Assembly: GCA_035271065.1 (NCBI GenBank)
Contig: DATESB010000238.1
Coordinates: 1 to 32,183, forward strand
Direction: 5' to 3'
Source of the DNA: JAAYYM01 sp035271065
Lineage (GTDB): Bacteria > Bacillota > Clostridia > Lachnospirales > Lachnospiraceae
DNA: 32,183 nt
Part shown: positions 1 through 8,551 of the stretch, piece by piece
How positions within the stretch are numbered: the first letter of the stretch is position 1
Layout: every line of letters starts with the position of its first letter
The notes under the pieces: generated by a model
What the model was told of the DNA's origin: nothing
Seen by the model: the letters and a program-made list of their open reading frames with translations, nothing else
Databases searched by the model: none
Translations under genes and position numbers: made by a program

Positions 1-785
1 ACTCTGACATTCTTTGTCGGCACTTCCGTAAATGAAATATCATCCGTTCCACTGCTCGCCTTCATTAGTAACGCTATATCCGGTGTCAATGACATCATTC
101 CGGTAATGGCATCTGTCGTCCGCTTCTTACTTCGGCTCTCAAAATACTTGCCCAACATAATCAGCACAATAATCATTGCAGCCGATTCATAATACAAATT
201 CATAACTGCATCGTGATTCCCCGGTATCATAACCGTCATAACCAAACTATACAGATAAGCACTTCCCGTACCGATTGCCACCAGCGAATCCATATTCGGG
301 CTTCTGCGAAACAGTGCCGGAATACCTACAATATAGAAGTTACGTCCAATGAACAGAATAATCGAAGTCAACACAAATTGTGTGACCGCAAAAGGCATCG
401 GATGTACATGCATATCCAAAAATGCCGGAATCGGCAATGTAAACGGAAGCATATGTCCCATTGAAATATAAAGAAGAACAACCCCAAAACAAACAACCGT
501 AATCAGTTTGTTCCGCATTTCCCTCAGGCTGTCTTCCTCTATCTGTAACTGAAGATTTCTGTCCTCATCCACTTTTTCAAAAGCCTTGTAACCGGCCTTA
601 ACCACCTGTTCCGTGATGTCATTCGGCTTCACTTTCTTGGTGTCATATTCCACGTGTGCAGAATTCATCGTCAGATTGACATTGCAAACACTGACACCGT
701 CTAACTTTCCAACAGCCTTTTCAATGGCTGCCGCACACGCCGCACAACCCATTCCTTCTATTCTCAATTCCAAGTCTTTATTCAC
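1..785 (-). CDS. copA: Heavy-metal (copper-type) P-type ATPase, N-terminal part, cut by window edge
   Basis: This is the first 261 or so residues of a P1B-type ATPase that would pump Cu(I), or a related soft metal, out of the cytoplasm. I translated it from a GTG start at 785-783, preceded by AAAGGAAGG about nine bases upstream. An HMA metal-binding domain opens the protein with the motif GMGCAAC (GMxCxxC), followed by a ferredoxin-like fold segment. Membrane helices then begin, and the segments MDSLVAIGTGSAY and ESAAMIIVLIMLGKYFE are typical of CopA. The CPC ion motif, the DKTG phosphorylation site and the ATP domain lie beyond position 1, so the metal is not proven. It starts 48 bp after polC with no clear terminator between, so read-through from polC is possible. 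No copper-responsive regulator is visible nearby. Confidence 0.9.
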   Translation of the reverse strand, partial: MNKDLELRIEGMGCAACAAAIEKAVGKLDGVSVCNVNLTMNSAHVEYDTKKVKPNDITEQVVKAGYKAFEKVDEDRNLQLQIEEDSLREMRNKLITVVCFGVVLLYISMGHMLPFTLPIPAFLDMHVHPMPFAVTQFVLTSIILFIGRNFYIVGIPALFRRSPNMDSLVAIGTGSAYLYSLVMTVMIPGNHDAVMNLYYESAAMIIVLIMLGKYFESRSKKRTTDAITGMMSLTPDIALLMKASSGTDDISFTEVPTKNVR

Positions 786-833
786 TTTGGCACCTTCCTT
801 TCGCGAAACCGCTTACACCACAGAATCCTGTAC

Positions 834-3800
834 CTACAAATCAAACAATGACAATTGATTTTTCTCCGGAATATCACCCAGCAAATGCATCTCATACATT
901 GCATCCACCGCATTGGAACTCACTTTTGTCCTCAGATAGAAATCTTCCTTTGACAAAAACGGGCCGTTCTTCACTGCTTCCACAACTGCATCTGCCGCAT
1001 TTCCGCCCAAGCCGTCAATGCTGTTTAACGGTGGCATAATCTTGCCATCAATAATCTGACAATCCGTTGCCTTTGCTGTAAATATATCAATCGGCACAAA
1101 TTCAAATCCACGCGCATACATTTCCTGCACGATTTTCATATCCTTTAGCGTGTCCTGTTCCTTTTTCGTTAATTCATCATTTCTCTTTTTATAATCTGCC
1201 AGATAATATTCCAGCCGATCTCTGCCCTGACACATGATTTCATAAGAAAAACTGGTTGCACGAATACTGAAAAATGCTGCGTAATAAGCAAGCGGATAAT
1301 TAATTTTATAATATGCTATACGCCATGCCATCATAACATATGCAGCCGCATGCGCCTTCGGAAACATATACTGTATCTTCTTACAAGACCAGATATACCA
1401 TTCAGGAACATCCTGTGCAAGCATGGCACTTTCCATTTCTTCCGTCAGTCCTTTTCCCTTACGGACAGACTCCATAATCTTAAATGCCAGTGAACTTTCC
1501 ACACCCATCTGTATCAAATACAGCATAATATCATCACGCGTACAGATAGCCGTGGAAATCGTAGCAGTTCCCTCCTGAATCAAGGTCTGTGCATTGCCCA
1601 GCCACACATCGGTTCCGTGTCCAAGCCCTGAAATACGAACCAAATCAGAAAAGGATTTCGGCTTTGCATCCAATAACATCTGTATGACAAATTCGGTTCC
1701 GAACTCCGGAATGCCCAGTGAGCCAAGCGGACAGCCGTCTATATCACTCGGTCTGATACCGAGCGCATCTGTATTCATAAATAAAGACATAACACCTTTA
1801 TCATCCAATGGAACCTGCTGCGGATCTGTTCCTGTTAAATCTTTCAGCATACGAATCATGGTCGGATCGTCGTGCCCGAGAATGTCGAGTTTCAGTAGAT
1901 TGTGGTCAATGGAGTGATAATCAAAATGTGTTGTAATAATATCTGATTTCACGTCATTTGCGGGATGCTGTACCGGCGTAAAGGAATCAATCTCTTCCCC
2001 ATGCGGCAATACAATAATTCCGCCGGGATGCTGTCCTGTTGTTCTCCTAACACCCGTGCAGCCCTTTGTAATACGGTTAATCTCACATGAGCGTTTATGA
2101 ACACCGCGCTCTTCGTAATATTTCTGCACGTAGCCATAAGCGGTTTTGTCGGCAAGTGTGCCAATCGTTCCCGCTTTAAAGGTATGTCCCTCTCCAAAGA
2201 TAACCTCTGTATATTTATGCGCCTTAGCCTGATACACACCTGAGAAATTCAAGTCAATATCAGGCTCCTTATCTCCCTTAAACCCAAGGAATGTCTCAAA
2301 CGGAATATCAAACCCTTCCTTCATCAGATTCTCACCACATACCGGGCATGCCTTGTCCGGCATATCACACCCTGCCTTTCCGGCATAAGCGCGCACCTCA
2401 TCTGATGTAAAATCACTGTAATGGCACTTCTTGCAATAGTAATGTGGCGGCAACGGATTTACTTCGGTAATCCCCGCCATAGTTGCAACAAAAGAAGATC
2501 CGACCGAACCACGGGAACCAACCAGATACCCGTCCTCAACAGACTTCCAAACCAATTTCTGTGCAATGATATACATAACCGCAAATCCATTCTTGATAAT
2601 GGACTGCAATTCCTTTTCCAAACGCTCCGTAACCTGAATGGGCAAATCTTCTCCATAGATTGCGTGTGCTTTATCATAGCAGATGTTCGTCAACGTCTTA
2701 TCAGAATCCTCAATCACCGGCGGACACTTATCGGGGCGTACCGGTGAGATTTTCTCAACCATATCTGCAATCAAATTTGTATTAGTGATGACTACCTCTT
2801 CTGCCTTTTCACTGCCAAGATACTGGAATTCCGCAAGCATCTCCTCTGTCGTTCGCAGATAAAGCGGTGCCTGCTCATCCGCATCCTTAAAGCCCTTACC
2901 TGCCATGATAATCCTACGGTATATTTCATCTTCCGGATCCAGAAAATGCACATCACAGGTTGCAACAACCGGTTTTCTGAATTGTTCACCCAAGTCAACA
3001 ATTTTCTTATTAATATCTTCAATGTCCTTCATTGTGGTCAGAGAACTTTTCTCGTCACGCAATAAGAACGCATTATTGCCAAGTGGCTGTATCTCCAAAT
3101 AGTCATAGAAATTCACAATTCGCGCAATATCTGCATCTGCTTTTTCATCCAAGATTGCACGATACAATTCACCCTGCTCACAGGCAGAACCGATGATCAA
3201 TCCTTCCCTGTATTTGTTCAGCATACTCTTCGGTATCCTTGGTCTGCTGTGAAAATACTTCAAATGCGACATCGATACAAGCCGATACAGATTGACACGC
3301 CCAATGTCATTTTGCGCTAAGATAATCACATGATAGCTCAACTGCTTTTTCACTGACTCTTCTGAAGATGAGCCCAATAAATTAACCTGTTCCAATGTTG
3401 TAATATCTTTCTCGGACAGCATCTTTTGAAAACGCAGAAATATCTGTGCCGTGGCATCTGCATCATCTACTGCACGGTGGTGATTTTCAAGTGAAATATG
3501 TAATTCCTTTGCTACATTATCCAGTTTATGCTTGCCCAGTTGCGGTAACAACACTCTGGACAATCCAACTGTATCCACAGACGTAAACTCTCGTTCCATC
3601 CCAAGCAAAAAGGCATTATGCTCAATAAAGCCCATATCAAAAGCAGCATTGTGCGCCACCATAACCGCACCCTCTGAAAACTCCAGAAAGCGTGGCAGCA
3701 CTTCATCAATCAAATCTGCGTCCTGCACCATTCTGTCACTAATACCGGTCAACTTTTCAATACGGTACGGAATCGGTGTCTCCGGATTGACAAACGATGA

Positions 3801-5321
3801 AAATGTATCCAAAATCTTGCCGTCCTTTACCTTGACAGCCCCAATCTCTATAATACGGTTCTTCATTGCAGAAAAACCGGTTGTCTCAATGTCAAATACC
3901 ACATAGGTATCCTGTAGCGTGTGGGTGCCCGGATTGACGACAATTTCCTTCAAATCATCAACCAGATATCCCTCCATACCATAAATGACCTTGATGTCAT
4001 TTTCGTCACCTTTATTAATCTTCTGCAACGTATGCAGCGCATCCGGAAATGCCTGTACCACACCGTGGTCCGTAATGGCAATTGCTTTGTGTCCCCAACT
4101 CTTTGCCCGCTTAATCAAATCAGATACTTCGCTGACACCGTCCATATCGCTCATCTTTGTATGACAATGAAGTTCCACGCGTTTCTCAGGGCTGTTATCT
4201 TTTCTGGAAGTCGTAAAATCTGGTATTTGCTTAATGCCGACAATATAGGAAACAGTCAATTCCTTCACATAACTGTCCATGTCAACAACGCCTTTAATCT
4301 TGATGAATCTACCTTCGCCTAATTTATCTTTTAGTTCTTCTGCCTGCTCCGGCTGCGCAAATATCTTTGCTGATATGGTATCTGTAAAGTCAGTCACATC
4401 AAAGGTCAGAAGAATTTTCTCATTTTTCAGTTCACGACTCTCACTGCGGATAATCTTGCCGCGAAGCGTCATCTCGCCTACTTCACCGATAATTTGATCC
4501 ATTGGTATGGCATCATCTTCAAAGTCCCTGCCGTAAATCACATCCGGATTGTCAGACTTCATGAACTTATTACCGCCACGCCTAAATGCCTGTCCACCCT
4601 TTGGATAACCTTTCTGTTCCGCATTATAGGTCTTCTTTTGCGGTATAACAGCCGTTGTTTTGGCGTCGCCTTTCGCTTTTGTTGTTCCACCCTTGTTTGC
4701 TTCTTTGTTTTCTTCCACATTCTCGTTAGCATCAATAAGGCCATCTGCACGCGCTGAAATAGCAGCAATCTTCTCCTGCATTTTGAGTCCTGCATCTTTC
4801 CTTGCTTTACTCGGTTGTGCATCCTTATAGGATATGCGAATATCGGTCTTCAGACCGCATCTGTCATTAATAATCCGCTCAAAGATACCGACAAACTCGT
4901 CTGCACGCTTCTGTGCAAGTAGCGAGTCTTCCAATATCATTAACATCACATCTTCTTCCGGATACTCTATCGTTGCATGTGAAAAAAGATTATAAAAAAA
5001 ATGATTATAATCTTTCAATTCTGTCCGAATACTCTCTCCGTACAACTCCATCAAATTTTGAATGGTATACTGCTCTGACAGCGAAAAGGTGACATTAAGC
5101 ATGACCTGCAGCTTGGAATTCGGAAATAACTGCTTTGCAATCTCACGTTCCACATCCCGCATGTCGGAATGCGAAATGAGATGATTGCTGGTCAGATAAA
5201 TCCTTAAAATATCCTTTCTGCTTGTGGAAACCACTCTTGAAACCTTTGTCTCCGAAAACAGTTCGGTCAGTCCTTTATTCAGTTTCAGCGTTACAAATAC
5301 TTCAAAGAACGATTTGGTCAT
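834..5321 (-). CDS. polC: DNA polymerase III alpha subunit, PolC type (replicative, with 3'-5' exonuclease)
   Basis: PolC is the main replicative polymerase of low-GC Gram-positives. The protein has about 1495 residues, close to the usual 1430-1450 plus a low-complexity Lys/Asn/Gly-rich linker near 200-260. In order I see an N-terminal domain, an OB-fold near 275-365, a PHP domain (HCH near 385), an inserted DEDD exonuclease (FDIETTG near 476, HNAAFD near 557, HHRAVDDADAT near 614), the second PHP half, the palm motif GSRGSVGSS, a Cys4 zinc knuckle (CKKC...CPVC) and the catalytic PDIDLNFSG near 1020. The C-terminus carries QLSLF, the beta-clamp binding pentapeptide. I chose ATG 5321 because it overlaps the ispG stop (ATGA) and has GGAG eight bases upstream. 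A TTG at 5327 sits too close to that site. polC is translationally coupled to ispG. Confidence 0.97.
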   Translation of the reverse strand: MTKSFFEVFVTLKLNKGLTELFSETKVSRVVSTSRKDILRIYLTSNHLISHSDMRDVEREIAKQLFPNSKLQVMLNVTFSLSEQYTIQNLMELYGESIRTELKDYNHFFYNLFSHATIEYPEEDVMLMILEDSLLAQKRADEFVGIFERIINDRCGLKTDIRISYKDAQPSKARKDAGLKMQEKIAAISARADGLIDANENVEENKEANKGGTTKAKGDAKTTAVIPQKKTYNAEQKGYPKGGQAFRRGGNKFMKSDNPDVIYGRDFEDDAIPMDQIIGEVGEMTLRGKIIRSESRELKNEKILLTFDVTDFTDTISAKIFAQPEQAEELKDKLGEGRFIKIKGVVDMDSYVKELTVSYIVGIKQIPDFTTSRKDNSPEKRVELHCHTKMSDMDGVSEVSDLIKRAKSWGHKAIAITDHGVVQAFPDALHTLQKINKGDENDIKVIYGMEGYLVDDLKEIVVNPGTHTLQDTYVVFDIETTGFSAMKNRIIEIGAVKVKDGKILDTFSSFVNPETPIPYRIEKLTGISDRMVQDADLIDEVLPRFLEFSEGAVMVAHNAAFDMGFIEHNAFLLGMEREFTSVDTVGLSRVLLPQLGKHKLDNVAKELHISLENHHRAVDDADATAQIFLRFQKMLSEKDITTLEQVNLLGSSSEESVKKQLSYHVIILAQNDIGRVNLYRLVSMSHLKYFHSRPRIPKSMLNKYREGLIIGSACEQGELYRAILDEKADADIARIVNFYDYLEIQPLGNNAFLLRDEKSSLTTMKDIEDINKKIVDLGEQFRKPVVATCDVHFLDPEDEIYRRIIMAGKGFKDADEQAPLYLRTTEEMLAEFQYLGSEKAEEVVITNTNLIADMVEKISPVRPDKCPPVIEDSDKTLTNICYDKAHAIYGEDLPIQVTERLEKELQSIIKNGFAVMYIIAQKLVWKSVEDGYLVGSRGSVGSSFVATMAGITEVNPLPPHYYCKKCHYSDFTSDEVRAYAGKAGCDMPDKACPVCGENLMKEGFDIPFETFLGFKGDKEPDIDLNFSGVYQAKAHKYTEVIFGEGHTFKAGTIGTLADKTAYGYVQKYYEERGVHKRSCEINRITKGCTGVRRTTGQHPGGIIVLPHGEEIDSFTPVQHPANDVKSDIITTHFDYHSIDHNLLKLDILGHDDPTMIRMLKDLTGTDPQQVPLDDKGVMSLFMNTDALGIRPSDIDGCPLGSLGIPEFGTEFVIQMLLDAKPKSFSDLVRISGLGHGTDVWLGNAQTLIQEGTATISTAICTRDDIMLYLIQMGVESSLAFKIMESVRKGKGLTEEMESAMLAQDVPEWYIWSCKKIQYMFPKAHAAAYVMMAWRIAYYKINYPLAYYAAFFSIRATSFSYEIMCQGRDRLEYYLADYKKRNDELTKKEQDTLKDMKIVQEMYARGFEFVPIDIFTAKATDCQIIDGKIMPPLNSIDGLGGNAADAVVEAVKNGPFLSKEDFYLRTKVSSNAVDAMYEMHLLGDIPEKNQLSLFDL

Positions 5322-6370
5322 TGCCAATTCTCCAATTCATACCGCAATACAGAAAGCAGTTCGGCCTCCGGCACTTTTCTGATGATTTCACCCTTTTTAA
5401 TCAACAATCCTTCTCCAACACCACCTGCAATACCGATATCTGCTTCTTTTGCCTCGCCCGGTCCGTTAACTACACAGCCCATAACCGCAACCTTGATGTC
5501 AAGGTCAAAGTCTGCAACCATTTTCTCAACTTCATTGGCAAGTGATATGATATCAATTCTGGTTCTTCCGCAAGTTGGGCAAGATACCACCTCAATTCCG
5601 CCCTTGCGCAGTCCCAACGTTTTCAAAATCAGTTTAGCAGATTTCACTTCTTCCACCGGATCTCCGGTCAATGATACCCTAATCGTATCTCCGATTCCTT
5701 GATTTAAGATAATTCCAAGTCCCAGCGCTGACTTAATATTGCCTGAAAGCACCGTACCTGACTCTGTAATGCCGACATGCAACGGATAATGCGTCTTTGG
5801 AGCCAGCACCTCATGTGCCGCAACACTCATCATGACATCTGATGATTTAATACTGATGACCAGATTGTCATAGCCCATATCTTCAATTAATTTCACTTTA
5901 TCCAACGCGCTTTCTACGATACCCTCCGCAGTCACATGTCCGTATTTTTCAAGATAGCACTTTTCCAAAGAACCGCTGTTCACACCCACTCTGATTGGAA
6001 TGTTACGCTCCTTTGCCACATTGACAACAGCCAAAACCTTCTCGGCATCCCCGATATTACCCGGATTGATGCGGATTTTATCTGCTCCGTTCTCCATTGC
6101 TGCAATTGCAAGTTTATAATCAAAATGAATATCTGCCACAAGCGGAATAGAAATCTGTTTCTTGATTTCAGAAAATGCTTTAGCGGCTTCTTCCGTCTGT
6201 ACCGTGGCACGAATGATTTCACATCCGGCAGCCTCCAAACGCTTGATTTGTTCCACCGTTGCCTTGACATCCTCTGTTCTTGTATTTGTCATGGACTGAA
6301 TTAAAATAGGATTGCCTCCACCGATTTTTCTGTCCCCGATTTGTATGACTTTTGTCTCATTTCTATACAT
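5318..6370 (-). CDS. ispG: 4-hydroxy-3-methylbut-2-en-1-yl diphosphate synthase (flavodoxin)
   Basis: IspG (GcpE) is the iron-sulfur enzyme that turns MEcPP into HMBPP in the MEP isoprenoid pathway, in the cytoplasm. The 350-residue protein has the TIM-barrel half (IGGGNPILIQSM, ADIHFDY, KIRINPGNIG) and a C-terminal ferredoxin-like half. The three cluster cysteines are in SCPTCG (about 264 and 267) and GCVVNGPGE (about 299), and the following Glu is the expected fourth ligand. ATG 6370 is preferred over an in-frame TTG at 6385 because CGGAGG lies eight bases before it. The product feeds the same pathway as dxr, which lies upstream at 11732-12877, and supplies substrate chains for UppS. It is normally next to rseP, but here two unrelated genes intervene. 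A promoter (6452-6480) and a hairpin (6406-6429) lie just upstream. Confidence 0.97.
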   Translation of the reverse strand: MYRNETKVIQIGDRKIGGGNPILIQSMTNTRTEDVKATVEQIKRLEAAGCEIIRATVQTEEAAKAFSEIKKQISIPLVADIHFDYKLAIAAMENGADKIRINPGNIGDAEKVLAVVNVAKERNIPIRVGVNSGSLEKCYLEKYGHVTAEGIVESALDKVKLIEDMGYDNLVISIKSSDVMMSVAAHEVLAPKTHYPLHVGITESGTVLSGNIKSALGLGIILNQGIGDTIRVSLTGDPVEEVKSAKLILKTLGLRKGGIEVVSCPTCGRTRIDIISLANEVEKMVADFDLDIKVAVMGCVVNGPGEAKEADIGIAGGVGEGLLIKKGEIIRKVPEAELLSVLRYELENWQ

Positions 6371-6400
6371 AAAATGCCTCCGCAAATAGGATTAAAAGTT

Positions 6401-6430
6401 GAAAACCTGCCACCAGATATAGTGGCAGGC
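6401..6430 (-). terminator. Rho-independent terminator-like hairpin between the Ig-like protein gene and ispG
   Basis: On the minus strand CCTGCCAC (6429-6422) pairs perfectly with GTGGCAGG (6413-6406) around an 8-base loop. TTTTC follows at 6405-6401, with more T-rich sequence beyond. It lies 28 bp after the stop of the Ig-like protein gene and 35 bp before the ispG ATG. A promoter candidate upstream of it means that it may also fall inside the ispG leader. Confidence 0.7.
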
Positions 6431-6451
6431 AAGTTCATTTCTACATGTTTT

Positions 6452-6480
6452 AGTCTATCATATGGCACTTTTTCTGTCAA
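6452..6480 (-). promoter_or_regulatory. Predicted sigma-A-type promoter for ispG-polC
   Basis: On the minus strand a perfect -35 TTGACA (6480-6475) is followed by a 17-bp spacer and the -10 TAGACT (6457-6452). The three bases before the -10 are TGA, giving an extended -10, and they are also the stop codon of the Ig-like protein gene. Transcription would begin near 6445, so the leader of about 75 nt would contain the hairpin at 6406-6429. Confidence 0.6.
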
Positions 6481-8551
6481 TATGGCGAAAGAGCGCAAAT
6501 GCCCCTGCAAGCAGGATGAAAGCCCCCACGGCAAGCAATATTGCAAACTTCTTTCGGTACACTATTTTTTCTTTTTGTGCATCGCTTTGTTTTTCCTCTG
6601 CACTCACTGATTTGGCATCATTTTTACCATCTGTATTTCTCACCGTTTTCTCCTTTATTTTACTCTGTTCTGTCTCCTCGGGATTCATTTGTGTACTTCC
6701 AAGCGGAAGCTTTCCGCTTAAAATAGAGACTGCTTCTTCTTTAATAATAAATTTTGCTGATTGAACTGCTGTATTTCCGGCCTCATCCGTTGCCTCTACC
6801 CGAATGACATAGTTCCCCGGCTCTGTCACTTTTGTATTTTCGTCAAACAATTCTCCATTCATATAAATATAATAAGAAAATAGTGACATATCCTTGATTT
6901 CATTTATGAAATTCTTTGGTAGCTGAAAACCGGTCTGATATGTTTGATCAATGGTATCCAAGTACCCAATCACCGGTGGTGTATCATCAATTGCAAAGTT
7001 TCTTGACACCTCAGTCAGATTGCCGCCGGCGTCAATTGTCTGCATATTCATATAATACTTACCCTCTCCTGTCATAATATGCGTGACCTCCGACAAATAT
7101 CCGCTCCCCACAAAAGTCGGTACCACCACCTGACTAAATGCCCCTTCGCTATTCTGGCAGGTAATTGCAAGTTTTGTCACTAAAGTATCATAGAACAATT
7201 CCTGTACAGAAAACAAAATCGGCACTGTTCCCCGTCTCACACTTCCTTCGGTAACACCTGTTATTAAAAGTACAGGTGCTGTTCGATCAATCATAAAATG
7301 CAATGTTTTGGCAACTGTCTTGTGCCCTGCTGCATCCTGTGCCGTAACACTCACTGTATAGGAGCCATCCTCTCGAAACACATGTTGCAGTTCGCTCTTG
7401 ATGTCTTGATTTTTCCACTCACCAATTACGTATGTCTCTTCTTTTCCCGGTACTGACTTTCGCGCGGTAATCAAAACCTGATTATCCGCGTAGAAGGCCT
7501 CCTCAACTTCAATACACAACGCCCTTTCCACACAATACCTACCGCCCTGTTCGATGCCGGAAAGACTGATTTGCGGTGCCACAAGGTCCACCCGAAATGA
7601 CAACGAAAGGGGTGTGCTTTGATTTCCCGCCTTGTCATATGCGTAAATCTGTACGGTATAGTCTCCTTCTTCCGTAAAATTTCTTTCAAATAAACTTTCA
7701 ACCGCATGAAACGGCAGACAGGCTCTTTCCGAAAACTGCACTGCATCACCCAATCGTCTCGTTATATCGATACAAATATTTGCGTGTTGCCAGATAGCCT
7801 CTTGCCCTGTAATCTGCAAATTCTGTATCCTGTCATACCGCTTGCCGTTTTCAATTCCATTCACTGAAACAATAGGTGCCTGCTTGTCCAAGAAGTATGT
7901 TCCCTGATAAACACATTCATTACCCGCTCTGTCTGTTGCTTTGATTTCAAACGCTGTACCGTCTGCCGGCGTCTCATTGGTTAACATAAAGTCAATATCC
8001 GCACTCATTTTCTGCTCTGTATCCGAATATGACTCTTGCCACAACACTTCATTAGGCCCTAGACACTCTATCTTTTTCAAGCCATATCCCGCATCTGTCA
8101 CCTGTACATGACATGAAATATCTTCCTTCTGCCACTGTTCTTCTGTCGGTCCGATTGCAATTTCCCCGATTGAAGTTTTTGCCGTCAATACTATTTCAGG
8201 CTGCACATCATCGGAACAGATACGATATGCTCGCTCCTTAACAATGCCATCTCCCGATATGGTCTGTCGAAATTTTACCTGACAAGCTTTGTTCATCGAG
8301 ACTGCATTACTTTCCTTTGAGACCAACACCCATTCATCATATTCCCCCTCCGGTTCATACTTCACGGCATATTCATAGGAACACCCCTGTGTTTCTTCTG
8401 TGGGCAGATAAAACTCAACTCCCGTATTTGTATATACATTCTGTTCCTGTGTTTCTTCATTTCCCTCAAATCCCACTGAAATAGGCTTCAACTCACTCCC
8501 CAACGCAAAACATAAAACCGTTACCACACACCAAACACCTAATTTATTCAA
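6458..8551 (-). CDS. Single-pass surface protein with repeated Ig-like domains
   Basis: I do not recognise a named family. The 697 residues begin with a short hydrophobic signal (about 4-18). A repetitive extracellular region follows: the motif D-x-x-G-N/H recurs at about 207, 306, 406, 507 and 589, each followed by a hydrophobic strand and a [DK]xxxPxI segment. This marks about four Ig-like beta-sandwich repeats of about 100 residues plus a final shorter one. A charged low-complexity stalk (about 612-665) leads to one transmembrane helix (about 669-688) and a short basic tail, RHIDRKSAI. There is no LPxTG sortase signal, so it is anchored by the helix. It starts with TTG, whose TTGA overlaps the stop of the kinase gene, and GGAGG lies seven bases upstream. 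The tight coupling suggests it works with the kinase, as an envelope-facing partner or substrate (inference). Confidence 0.85.
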   Translation of the reverse strand: MNKLGVWCVVTVLCFALGSELKPISVGFEGNEETQEQNVYTNTGVEFYLPTEETQGCSYEYAVKYEPEGEYDEWVLVSKESNAVSMNKACQVKFRQTISGDGIVKERAYRICSDDVQPEIVLTAKTSIGEIAIGPTEEQWQKEDISCHVQVTDAGYGLKKIECLGPNEVLWQESYSDTEQKMSADIDFMLTNETPADGTAFEIKATDRAGNECVYQGTYFLDKQAPIVSVNGIENGKRYDRIQNLQITGQEAIWQHANICIDITRRLGDAVQFSERACLPFHAVESLFERNFTEEGDYTVQIYAYDKAGNQSTPLSLSFRVDLVAPQISLSGIEQGGRYCVERALCIEVEEAFYADNQVLITARKSVPGKEETYVIGEWKNQDIKSELQHVFREDGSYTVSVTAQDAAGHKTVAKTLHFMIDRTAPVLLITGVTEGSVRRGTVPILFSVQELFYDTLVTKLAITCQNSEGAFSQVVVPTFVGSGYLSEVTHIMTGEGKYYMNMQTIDAGGNLTEVSRNFAIDDTPPVIGYLDTIDQTYQTGFQLPKNFINEIKDMSLFSYYIYMNGELFDENTKVTEPGNYVIRVEATDEAGNTAVQSAKFIIKEEAVSILSGKLPLGSTQMNPEETEQSKIKEKTVRNTDGKNDAKSVSAEEKQSDAQKEKIVYRKKFAILLAVGAFILLAGAFALFRHIDRKSAI

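Noticed and set aside
213..464. Small plus-strand frame at the start of the window
   Set aside because: It lies opposite the copper ATPase membrane region and has no sensible composition or motif.
799..808. TTTCGCGAAA palindrome before the copper ATPase start, as a metal-regulator operator
   Set aside because: It is a 10-bp palindrome that can occur by chance. It does not match the TACANNTGTA cop box that I know, and no regulator gene is in view.
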